From Astragalus membranaceus (Eukaryota > Streptophyta > Magnoliopsida > Fabales > Fabaceae): 64,000 nt of DNA. Each line of letters opens with the position of its first letter. The first letter of the stretch is position 1. This document shows positions 7,996 through 19,333 of the stretch, piece by piece. The stretch spans positions 78,475,621-78,539,620 of the forward strand of contig CM076849.1 in NCBI GenBank assembly GCA_039519185.1. Reading direction: 5' to 3'. A program made the translations under genes and the position numbers. Under the pieces are notes generated by a model, which did no database searches, was not told the DNA's origin, and saw nothing but the letters and a program-made list of their open reading frames with translations.

Positions 7996-10947
7996 TGTAA
8001 CACCCTAAAATATTTAATTAAAATATTTAATTAAGTATTTAGGGATTTAAATTAATTAAGTGGATATAATTTTATTATTAGAAATTGTATTAAAATGTGT
8101 AGGGGGTATTAGAAGATGGAGGTGCCAAATTAGATGGACTTGGGCTTAAGTGAGAAGCCCAAGCCCATGAATTAGATCATATGCGAAGGGGGGCAAGCCA
8201 AAGTGAGGTTAGGGGTTTTTGTGAGCAATTGCGAAATTGGGAGGAGAGAAAGGAGAAGGAGAAGGTCGCGCCATAGAGAGGGAGAGGGAGAAGAGAAGAG
8301 CGCAAGCTTCAAGGAGGAAAGAGGAGGCGTGATCCGGTTGCCGTAGTTCCGTTCATGATCATCCCTAGAGATCCTACTCTCCAATTCGAGGTTAGGGGAG
8401 CTCTATCATTCTATCTAATAAATTATATGATGGGTCCTAGATCTAGGGTTAGACTAGATTTCTTGATTGTGTTCTTGATATATTGTTGATGATGATATTT
8501 TTATAAGTATATGCGAATTGATGAATACCATGAGTTCTTGATGTGTTCTTGATCCATTATTGATGTTGATTTCACATGTGTGTATGCGAATTGAATGGTT
8601 GATTTTTATATATATATATGTATGCGAATTGAATGGTGGATTTTTATATATATATATATGCGAATTGATTTGTTGAGTTATTGTATATATACATGTATGT
8701 CATACGCGAATTGATTTAGTATTTGAACCTTGAGATAATACGAATTGGGTATGTGTTTTGATGATGTTAAGATTTGTGAGCTCATGAAATTGTAAATTGA
8801 TATGTTAAGGAGCTTGATGTTTCGCAAATTGAGTGTGGGTGTGCAAGGGCGCCTAGGGCGCCAAAGTGATGATGATTTTAGTGCCCCAAAAAGAGTTTTG
8901 TTGATTGATTAAATTAAGTGTTGTTTTGAGTATTGAAGATTCTAAGATTTTGATGAGTTAAATTGCTAAAAATCAGTCTTTAGTGTTTTGGAAAATTGTG
9001 GGAAAGATGGTGATTTTTGGTGTTTAGTGTTGAAGAGTTGTTGGAAAAATTCTGGGTTTGTTGTTGCTGTTTTCTGGGCGCCAAGTGCCTGTGCTGGGCG
9101 CCTGTGGCCTGTGTGTGTTGCTGTGTGTTGCCAGAATTCCTGTGTGCTGGGCGCTGGGCGCCTGTGACTTGTTGTGCTGCGCGCGTTGTTGCGCCTGGGC
9201 GCTAGGCGCCCGTGTCCTGTTGTGTTGCGCTGTGTTGCGCGTTGTTGCGCCTGGGCGCCAGGCGCTGGGCGCTGAGCGCCCTGTGTGTTGCGTGTGTGCG
9301 TGTGTTGCGCGCCTGGGCGCTGGGCGCCAGTGCGCGTGTTGCCTGGTTGCCTGGGCGCCTAAGGCGCCTGTTCCCAGGATGTTGCCTGATTTTCCCCAAA
9401 ATTATTTTTATCATAACTTTTGACTCAGACGTCCGTTTTGAACGATTCGAAAAGTGTCGTGAAGCTTTTTACGTTGTCTATCTGTGGGTCAAATTTTTTA
9501 AAATGAAAAATTGTTATTTTCCGATGGTTTGTGGGCGCCCAAGAGGCCGTCCCCGGTGATCGTCCCAGTGACATTGAAAAATGATATGAAGCTCTTTAAA
9601 AATCCCTTTTGGTGTATAAACAACAGTTTTAGCGAGGTAATGTCAAAAATGATGATTTTGACGATGATGCTCTCGGGGCTAGTTAAATGACTGTTTCGCC
9701 CTTAGTGGCTATTTATTATTAGTTATGACGTGTAAAACACTGTTTTGTCCCTAGTGGCCAAAGTTGTAGATAATGATGTGTAAATGACGAGGATGCCCTT
9801 GGTGGCTAGTCAAATGACGGTTTTGCCCTCTGTGGCTAATAACAATTGTAATGACGTGTAAGAGTCTGTTTTGCCCTTGGTGGCTAATAATGATTATAGT
9901 GATGTGTAAATGACTGTTCCGCCCTTAGTGGCTATTGTTAATTATAGTGATGTGTAAATGACTGTTCTGCCCTTTGTGGTTAGTATTATTTATAGTGACG
10001 TGTAAATGACGTTTTTGCCCTCAGTGGCTAATGTTTGAGTTGAATGATGGTTAGGTGTAAGTGACATTGGGGCCTGAGTGGCTAAGTGATGTTAAGGCCT
10101 AAAAGGCTAAGTGACGTTAATTGTGTGTGAATTTCGAAATGACAGGTGCTGTGCCTTTATTTGGCAAACTGGTAAGTAACGGGTCACATTGTTGACTATG
10201 ATCTGAGTAATTGGGTGGTTGTATGTTGTGAGTGGTGCATGTCATAGTGTCTCATGCCCATATGCATAAAATCAGTGACGTTTTGAGGCCTGAGTGGCTA
10301 AGTGATGATGAGGCCTGAGTGGCTAAGCGACGTTTTGTGAAAAGGTACCTTCATGCATATACCCGCGAGTGGGTTGCATTTCATAAATCTACATGACATG
10401 AGATGAGTCGATGTAAGTGATGTGAATGATGACTGTGATATGGATATTTAGTGTTTTGGTTGCTGACTGTTCTAGTGTGTAGCCTATGATTAGTACTTAT
10501 CATATTTTCTATTATATGGATTGAAATGATGCTCACCCTTTCCTGTTTGAATGTTGCCCCCATGTTGGTAACGTGCAGGTGATTCTTAGTGAAGGCCTTT
10601 AGCTTCACTCCGTGAGTCGGGTCGTCATGCTCTGATATGTAACACTAGGGAGGGGAATACGTGCTGTTTAAGTTATTTATGAATATTGTGGTTATTGGAT
10701 TTTAGTATTGCAAGCCTGGCACAGTTGTAACGCCTTTTTGATTAAACTGTTGAAAATTCTCAATGTGAGGTTGTATTTTAACTGATAATGACGTTTTGAA
10801 GTTATTATAAGACTGTTTTCGAAAAGCGAGTTATTTGAAGCGTGACGTTTAGCGAAGTAAGTGTGACATCCCTTGTGGTGTAAACAAATTTTGAAAAACT
10901 CTGATATTTTTATTAAATAAATTACCGGGTAGAAAATGGGTGTTACA
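7996..10947 (+). repeat. Element A 3' LTR
   Basis: 2952 bp, same order of motifs as the 5' copy, with two substitutions by eye. The second TGCTCTGATA is at 10628-10637. Followed by the second taggt. Confidence 0.92.
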
Positions 10948-10952
10948 TAGGT

Positions 10953-11116
10953 AAGGGGTCATGACTACCCTCCCTAGTATGCTACTTGTCGGGTCGTCAC
11001 CCAACACGATTTATGTATGACAATACATAACGATTTCTCGAGAGTTAGATAATATATATCTTTCCGATCACCAAAGGATCAATCACAATATCTTTTTAGA
11101 TAATTTATATCTCATT
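10953..11116 (-). repeat. Element D 3' LTR, piece 2
   Basis: 164 bp of host LTR between the A and B insertions. It ends with tcatt, which pairs imperfectly with ttatt after B. Assigned to D by continuity across the perfect A target duplication. Confidence 0.8.
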
Positions 11117-13571
11117 TGTAACACCCCTTTTCTACCCCTTAGTTCGCACGTCATTATCAGGGTAATTTCATTTTCAAAAATGTTAATTGAGTTGATAGAA
11201 AAGAAGTGCCACATCGTCATAAAAATTGAACTTCACAAAAAGTCAACACGCCACAGCGGAATAAAAATAATAACTCGCTAAGCCTCTCGAACACGTCGCA
11301 TACACTCCACATAGTCATTAAACAGTTAAATTAATTAAACTATCAAACTCCAGCCACGCCCCCTAGGTGCTACAGTATCAGAGAGCGACTCGACAACATC
11401 CCACGGCTAATAAGGAAGGCAGTAGGTCCTTCACTCGCGGTTACCTGCAGCGTTGCCACAATAGAGCAACATTCCAAGCAGAAGGGTGAGCTCAATTCAA
11501 TCAATATAATAAATCACATGATAAGCAGTAAGTCAAGTCACAGCACTAGAGTAAACACATCACAAATCATCAATCACGTCATTACAACAACTCATAGAGT
11601 AAACACATCACAAATCATCAATCACGTCATTACAACAACTCATCACAATGCCATGCGGCTATATGAGATGCAACCCCCACCAGGGCATATGCATGATGGT
11701 ACCATACTCGTCACTGCCACTATGGGCGAACATCGTCACTGCCACTATGGGCGAACATCGTCACTGCCACTATGGGCGAAATGCACATGCTATGAGACAC
11801 CATGGACACATGTGCAGCCACAAATCATCATAATCACAACATCATCAAAATATGGACCACTAAGGGCAACAACGTCATTTAATTAGCCACTAAGGGCATC
11901 CTCGTCGTAATCACGTCATCATCAAAATATTGACCACTAAGGGCAACAACGTCATTTAATTAGCCACTAAGGGCATCCTCGTCATAATCATCACAATCAC
12001 ATCATCATCAAAAATATTGGCCACTAAGGGCAAAAGTGTAAATTAACTAGCCACTAAGGGCATCATCGTCATAATCATCCATAATCACATCTTCATCAAA
12101 AATATTGGCCACTAAGGGAAAAAGCGTAAATTAACTAGCCACTAAGGGCATCATCGTCATAATCATCCATTTTGATACTAAAACGTTAAAACTGCTGGTT
12201 GTGCGCAAAAGGATTTTCAAAAATAAACTCAACACGACTTCACAACGTCATGGGATGACCACCGGGGACAGCCTCTTGGGCGCCCAGAAAACACCAGAAA
12301 ATGATAAGTTTTTATTTTAAAAATATGACACACAGGTAGACAACCGAAAAAGCTTTCCAACACTTTTTGAAACGTTTAAAACGGGTGCCCGAGTCAAAAG
12401 ATATAGCGAAAACAGTTTTTATTAAAAATCGGGAACATCCTGAAAATGGCGCCCAGGCACAGGGATCCGGCGCCCAGCCACACAGGCAACAGGCGCGCAC
12501 ACGGGCGCCATGCGCCCAGGGCAGCAACACACGCACTGGCGCGCAACACAGCGCCCAGGAGAGGGGATCCGGCGCCCAGAAACTGGCGCAGCTTAGACAC
12601 AGTTGATTCCAGAAATTTGACTCAACTTTGGAGACCCATAACTTGAGCTACACAACTCCAAATCGAACGAAACCAGTGCCAAAACGACCGGATTTAAGTC
12701 TATTTTCAAAAACAATCAGCCACATAATTTTTGGATCAACAAAACAATACCAGTTTTAGAAAAACCGAACAGTGTCCAGAATGCACACATATGGCGCCCA
12801 AGGCGCCTAGGGGTTACAAAATCTTATTTGTCATCAATTAAATTACTAATTCAACACCAAAATTCAATTACCAATATGAACATCAAATTACCACGGTCAT
12901 CTCCAATTATCATCAATCACAATACCATCAAAACATTAATCAAACACTTGATATGCAATTCACCCTTTTAACAATTAGAACATCACTCTTGCAATTTTAA
13001 TCATAGAATTCACAATCCAAATCATCATGATCATCCCATACATTCATAAATCAAACATGAAATCACACACATATCAAGAACATGGATAGATCTAGGATGT
13101 CCTAACTTACAACCCATCATGCCACCTATTATATAAATCGAATAAAACTCCCCTTACCTCTTAAACGTATGCTCCTTAGGAGATGACCGAATGCACCACT
13201 AGAAACCACCGCAACACACGAGCCAAGGCCTTCAAATTGCGCAAACCTCCTCTCCTCTTCTCTCCAAGTCGCAAGCCTTCTCTCCCTTTCTCCTCATGTG
13301 CGCCACTCTCCCTCTCAATTCGCCTCACCTCACTCCTTTTTCTAAAAAAATGTGCTAATGAGCACTAACCCCTAATTTTTTTGATTAAATATGCGCCTAG
13401 GTCATGGGTCATGGGCTCTCCTCAGCTTAAGCCCAATTTAATTGTCAACACCACCTCCTACTACAATACCACACCTTATTATATGCTATAATTTTTAATT
13501 ATACTGATTAAATAAAATAAACGCCTAAATACTTAATTAAATAAATTAATTAAATATTTTGGGGTGTTACA
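11117..13571 (-). repeat. Element B 3' LTR
   Basis: 2455 bp, TGTAACACCCC to GGGGTGTTACA on the plus strand. Contains triplicate CATCGTCACTGCCACTATGG units (11700-11780), CCACTAAGGGCA repeats (11860-12170), a GGCGCC-rich stretch (12277-12595 and 12790-12812) and a CT-rich tract (13240-13320). Confidence 0.9.
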
Positions 13572-13670
13572 ACTCTCCCCCACTTAGAATAATTTCGTCC
13601 TCGAAATTTCTCTGCTAATGCTAACATTCCTCCATTAAACGACTACGGCCTCTAGGCAGCTAGTGCCATC

Positions 13671-13802
13671 TATCACGCTGATTATTATTCCTTTGATTAC
13701 CGGCGATAAGTGATTGGGCGGCCGTCCCTCCTACTCGTTCAGCCAGGTAACTTCAAGCAGTAGTAATCAGGCTCACTCTCTACTCCGCTGTGCCACTCTG
13801 GT
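13671..13802 (-). other. Conserved structured block with tRNA-iMet-like 5' half (element B copy)
   Basis: On the minus strand ACCAGAGTGGCACAGCGGA (13784-13802) matches the start of initiator tRNA-Met at 17 of 19 positions. The block continues into GAAGTTACCTGGCTGAAC and the shared GGACGGCCGCCCAA segment. The hairpin arms seen in A are present with three mismatches in 15. Confidence 0.6.
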
Positions 13803-14339
13803 AAACTGACTCGCATCCTACCCCACTCATCCATCCTCATGGGTTCGCACACTACCAGACTGCTAACGGTTTGGTTTCTATGACAATGTCATTACAACAG
13901 ACAACATATAGCACGCCACAACAATCAACATCATTACAACAACATATATCATCAACACAGCCAAATTCCGGGACCAACTATCCCTTTTTAAACAATGGCC
14001 ATAGGCCCACAACAACAATCAGCAATAATAGCAACAACCAAAACCGTGTGGGCCATTCGGCGATACCCACAACAACAATCAGCATAATAACTTGGGCCAT
14101 TCGGCGGTACCCAAGACAACAACATAAACGTCCACATCATTAATACCAACATAATCGTCAACACATCATTAACAACCATCAACATCAGCATAATCATCAT
14201 GAACAACAACATAATCATGACAATGGGCGCTAATGCGCCAACAACCAACAACAGCAATAACAAATCAACAATCAACTGAACTTGCCACTCAGGCACATCA
14301 ACGACGACAACAAAAACATATAAACAGCAGGTTAACAAC

Positions 14340-15050
14340 ATAGAACAGCAGCTTAATAACATAAAAACAGCAGCTTAATTCTGAGAAAACAGCACTTTAA
14401 ATTTTAGTAAACAGCACATTAAAATTTAAGCAAACAACACATTTAAATTGAGTAAAACAGTATCTTAAATATAAGTAAACAGCACCTTATTTTCTAAGAA
14501 AAACAGCATTACAGCACATATTTTCTTTCGAAGGAAACAGCAACATCGCATATTTATTCTTGAAGAAAACAGCAACCACAGCATGTATTTATTTTTAAGA
14601 AAAACAGCACCCTTCCTTGGTAGAAATTTCAGCAACAACACATATTTATTTTTGAAGAAAAACAGCAAGGCTTCCCGATTTTGTGGAGGAAAACAGCACC
14701 TCTTTTATTTTAATAAAACAGCAACAATAATGCTTTTAAATGACAAACAGCAACATGAAAATAATTCTGCAACAGCAACACTTTTGTTGATAAAAACAGC
14801 AACATAAAAATTCTGCAACAGCAGCATTTTATTTTTATACAAACAGCAACAGCAATGCCTTTAAAGGACATACAGCAACATAAAAAAATTCTGCAAAACA
14901 GCAACATGACTATTTGAAAAACAGCAACATAAATTCTGCAAAACAGCACATGAATAATTGAAAAACAGCAACAAAAATTCTGCAAAACAGCACATGAATA
15001 ATTGACAAAACAGCAGTATGTTTATTACAGGGGCAGCAACATAGTGAAAT
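14340..15050 (-). repeat. AACAGCA-rich low-complexity array in element B
   Basis: Dozens of (A)AACAGCA words separated by short A/T-rich spacers. Late units resemble each other closely, for example CTGCAAAACAGCACATGAAT twice near 14935-15000. On the minus strand this gives TGCTGTTTT-type repeats like those in element A at 7015-7340. Confidence 0.75.
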
Positions 15051-16578
15051 TTTAATTTCTTGGTATCATTCAAATATTCATACTCATACCACTCAATTTA
15101 TCAAAGTTGCCTTTCAACAACAACAATTCACCAAACATCAAATTTATCCACACCCCATTCACTAAAAAAAATTCGCAATTCATCTATTTCACCTCCTAGG
15201 GTAATTCGCATATCACTAATAATATTTAACAGCAACGATAACAACAACAATAGCAACCGCAACAAATTCTACAGCAACTTATATCGATACATTCTCTAGA
15301 ATAACAACTTTATCACCTACTTAAATTATAACAACCTCAACAATAGCAGAAAGAACGACCGCAATAACAGCAACATCGTCGGCAACCACAACAGTTACAC
15401 TCTCAACAACAAATTTCTAGAGTCCAAATAATAAGCTACATATCATCTATTAGACACAGTCAATTTATCAAGAATTCAGATAAGGCATTATTGCATCTAA
15501 GATCACATGTATCTACACATGGCACGATGACAATACATCAATTAGAGTCATTTTTAATTTTAGCTAGATATCTTCACATAACAATTAAACTGATACTAAA
15601 CGATTTGTTCAATTGCTCCTACAATGAACACACCTCAACCAATAATTTGGTCATTGCTCATACAATGGTTCACAAATAGCACATAACACATAAACACAAA
15701 TCGGGGTCACCGGGTACCCCAAACGAGGAAACACTCACTGCACAAAAACTTTAGACGGCACAATAGTCACACAATTGACATATCACTAAAGTGATACTTC
15801 CACCCCAAAAACATTTATAAGACGAAGTGCGAAAAACGAGTGAAAATTGTCTTTCAAACAAAATCAACGATTTATTTCAGGAAATGATTTTCGCACGAGG
15901 AAGGTGTCATCAGCTCCTCAAATCATATAATAATCATTTAGAAGAACATCAAAGCCCATGGCGGTAAAACATTTCTTTTGATACGATAATTAGAATGACC
16001 TGAAATACAATATTGAAAATTCATCCCAACCCCGATAACATTTCCCTTCGGGTTCAAAAGAAGTAACTAACGCATCTTTCGAAAACCAAACATTTTCCAA
16101 ATCAGCCGAGAAGTCAAAATCAAGTTCAGTAATATTAGTCACCAATCTCAAAAGTAATAGCTTCTTAGAATTAATGATAACATGAAATATAATCCACCCT
16201 TAAAATCGTTAAATCAAGAAACTTATTATTTTTAAAAGCAGATATAGCATGCCAGTCTAGGAATAACACCTAAAAGCAATTAGTTAAATAACTCTACGAA
16301 ACACTCAAATCCTCGTTTACAAAATCACCTAATGCAAGTAATCAAGTCAGATCATAGTAGCCCAGAATAGTGATTTTAGAGATCAAGAAGACACAGAGTT
16401 CACACATCGGAAACGCAATACAACACACAGCACCAGCAGGGGTATCTCCCCCACTAGTTCACTTACCATTAGCAACTCTTGGTTTACCTGCAACACAAAT
16501 ATTGGTCAGCACTTAAAAGACAGCAGTTGGTCGTACACCGACACAACGACTCGACGACTTGGCCGGACAGACCGAACT

Positions 16579-16590
16579 GCTCTGATACCA
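16579..16590 (-). promoter_or_regulatory. Element B primer binding site (tRNA-iMet)
   Basis: Minus-strand TGGTATCAGAGC, 4 bases inside the 5' LTR (16595-19049); complementary to the initiator tRNA-Met 3' end. Confidence 0.9.
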
Positions 16591-16594
16591 CTAA

Positions 16595-19049
16595 TGTAAC
16601 ACCCCTTTTCTACCCCTTAGTTCGCACGTCATTATCAGGGTAATTTCATTTTCAAAAATGTTAATTGAGTTGATAGAAAAGAAGTGCCACATCGTCATAA
16701 AAATTGAACTTCACAAAAAGTCAACACGCCACAGCGGAATAAAAATAATAACTCGCTAAGCCTCTCGAACACGTCGCATACACTCCACATAGTCATTAAA
16801 CAGTTAAATTAATTAAACTATCAAACTCCAGCCACGCCCCCTAGGTGCTACAGTATCAGAGAGCGACTCGACAACATCCCACAGCTAATAAGGAAGGCAG
16901 TAGGTCCTTCACTCGCGGTTACCTGCAGCGTTGCCACAATAGAGCAACATTCCAAGCAGAAGGGTGAGCTCAATTCAATCCATATAATAAATCACATGAT
17001 AAGCAGTAAGTCAAGTCACAGCACTAGAGTAAACACATCACAAATCATCAATCACGTCATTACAACAACTCATAGAGTAAACACATCACAAATCATCAAT
17101 CACGTCATTACAACAACTCATCACAATGCCATGCGGCTATATGAGATGCAACCCCCACCAGGGCATATGCATGATGGTACCATACTCGTCACTGCCACTA
17201 TGGGCGAACATCGTCACTGCCACTATGGGCGAACATCGTCACTGCCACTATGGGCGAAATGCACATGCTATGAGACACCATGGACACATGTGCAGCCACA
17301 AATCATCATAATCACAACATCATCAAAATATGGACCACTAAGGGCAACAACGTCATTTAATTAGCCACTAAGGGCATCCTCGTCGTAATCACGTCATCAT
17401 CAAAATATTGACCACTAAGGGCAACAACGTCATTTAATTAGCCACTAAGGGCATCCTCGTCATAATCATCACAATCACATCATCATCAAAAATATTGGCC
17501 ACTAAGGGCAAAAGTGTAAATTAACTAGCCACTAAGGGCATCATCGTCATAATCATCCATAATCACATCTTCATCAAAAATATTGGCCACTAAGGGAAAA
17601 AGCGTAAATTAACTAGCCACTAAGGGCATCATCGTCATAATCATCCATTTTGATACTAAAACGTTAAAACTGCTGGTTGTGCGCAAAAGGATTTTCAAAA
17701 ATAAACTCAACACGACTTCACAACGTCATGGGATGACCACCGGGGACAGCCTCTTGGGCGCCCAGAAAACACCAGAAAATGATAAGTTTTTATTTTAAAA
17801 ATATGACACACAGGTAGACAACCGAAAAAGCTTTCCAACACTTTTTGAAACGTTTAAAACGGGTGCCCGAGTCAAAAGATATAGCGAAAACAGTTTTTAT
17901 TAAAAATCGGGAACATCCTGAAAATGGCGCCCAGGCACAGGGATCCGGCGCCCAGCCACACAGGCAACAGGCGCGCACACGGGCGCCATGCGCCCAGGGC
18001 AGCAACACACGCACTGGCGCGCAACACAGCGCCCAGGAGAGGGGATCCGGCGCCCAGAAACTGGCGCAGCTTAGACACAGTTGATTCCAGAAATTTGACT
18101 CAACTTTGGAGACCCATAACTTGAGCTACACAACTCCAAATCGAACGAAACCAGTGCCAAAACGACCGGATTTAAGTCTATTTTCAAAAACAATCAGCCA
18201 CATAATTTTTGGATCAACAAAACAATACCAGTTTTAGAAAAACCGAACAGTGTCCAGAATGCACACATATGGCGCCCAAGGCGCCTAGGGGTTACAAAAT
18301 CTTATTTCTCATCAATTAAATTACTAATTCAACACCAAAATTCAATTACCAATATGAACATCAAATTTCCACGGTCATCTCCAATTATCATCAATCACAA
18401 TACCATCAAAACATTAATCAAACACTTGATATGCAATTCACCCTTTTAACAATTAGAACATCACTCTTGCAATTTTAATCATAGAATTCACAATCCAAAT
18501 CATCATGATCATCCCATACATTCATAAATCAAACATGAAATCACACACATATCAAGAACATGGATAGATCTAGGATGTCCTAACTTACAACCCATCATGC
18601 CACCTATTATATAAATCGAATAAAACTCCCCTTACCTCTTAAACGTATGCTCCTTAGGAGATGACCGAATGCACCACTAGAAACCACCGCAACACACGAG
18701 CCAAGGCCTTCAAATTGCGCAAACCTCCTCTCCTCTTCTCTCCAAGTCGCAAGCCTTCTCTCCCTTTCTCCTCATGTGCGCCACTCTCCCTCTCAATTCG
18801 CCTCACCTCACTCCTTTTTCTAAAAAAATGTGCTAATGAGCACTAACCCCTAATTTTTTTGATTAAATATGCGCCTAGGTCATGGGTCATGGGCTCTCCT
18901 CAGCTTAAGCCCAATTTAATTGTCAACACCACCTCCTACTACAATACCACACCTTATTATATGCTATAATTTTTAATTATACTAATTAAATAAAATAAAC
19001 GCCTAAATACTTAATTAAATAAATTAATTAAATATTTTGGGGTGTTACA
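16595..19049 (-). repeat. Element B 5' LTR
   Basis: 2455 bp, the same as 11117-13571 except for about five substitutions. The minus-strand motif CTCTGATAC (16853-16861) is complementary to the primer site; a CAG/GTAACC donor-like site lies at 16922/16923. Confidence 0.9.
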
Positions 19050-19054
19050 TTATT

Positions 19055-19333
19055 GATCTATAACCCGTTTTGATGAATTTATAAACATCCGGCATTATAA
19101 TCATATTGTAATGTATTATTGACTTATAACCCGTTTTGATGAATCTATAGACATCCGGCATTATAATCATATACAGTTGATATATATATATAAATATATA
19201 TTCATTCTATCCATCAGACGGTGTACCCACACGTATACTAGGGTTTCGGTTTTTCGATCAAATAGGCTTTCAAAGCTCTTTTTCAAAACCATGAGTTGAA
19301 CAAGTTCAAAATAAGGTTTTCAGTGAGGCAATC
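19055..19333 (-). repeat. Element D 3' LTR, piece 3, with 65-bp tandem duplication
   Basis: 279 bp between B and C. A ~65-bp unit (CCCGTTTTGATGAAT with CATCCGGCATTATAATCATA) occurs twice in tandem from about 19050, followed by a TA-rich run. It ends in caatc, the target duplication of C. Confidence 0.8.

Larger units (their letters stand above)
2932..10947 (+). mobile_element. Element A: non-autonomous long-LTR retrotransposon (LARD-like)
   Basis: Two LTRs of 2952 bp each (2932-5883 and 7996-10947) flank 2112 bp of non-coding internal DNA. A perfect 5-bp target duplication taggt lies at 2927-2931 and 10948-10952. The initiator-tRNA-Met primer site follows the 5' LTR and a polypurine tract precedes the 3' LTR. 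I counted only two substitutions between the LTRs (around 3466/8530 and 5828/10891), so insertion was very recent. No gag or pol reading frame exists, hence proteins came in trans. The primer site, the TGTAACACCC...GGTGTTACA termini and the TTTCGAGGACGAAAT stretch before the polypurine tract are those of Tekay-type elements. Confidence 0.92.
13572..16594 (-). other. Element B internal region, non-coding
   Basis: 3.0 kb with no protein gene. Near the 3' LTR are the polypurine tract (plus-strand ACTCTCCCCCACTT, 13572-13585) and TTTCGAGGACGAAAT (reverse). Then come the structured block (13671-13802), a long A-rich region with AACAGCA repeated every 15-45 bp (14340-15050), simple AT-rich DNA, and the leader with splice-like signals (16461-16490). 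Confidence 0.85.
11117..19049 (-). mobile_element. Element B: non-autonomous long-LTR retrotransposon, minus strand
   Basis: Two 2455-bp LTRs (11117-13571 and 16595-19049) flank 3023 bp of non-coding DNA. The primer site is at 16579-16590 on the minus strand, so the right-hand LTR is the 5' one. I counted five substitutions between the LTRs. The target duplication is tcatt (11112-11116) against ttatt (19050-19054), one mismatch. The family differs from A in sequence but has the same plan: GA/CT tract, GGCGCC cluster, TTTTGACTC motif, CCACTAAGGGCA repeats, anti-primer-site motif, structured internal block. No protein gene. Confidence 0.9.
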
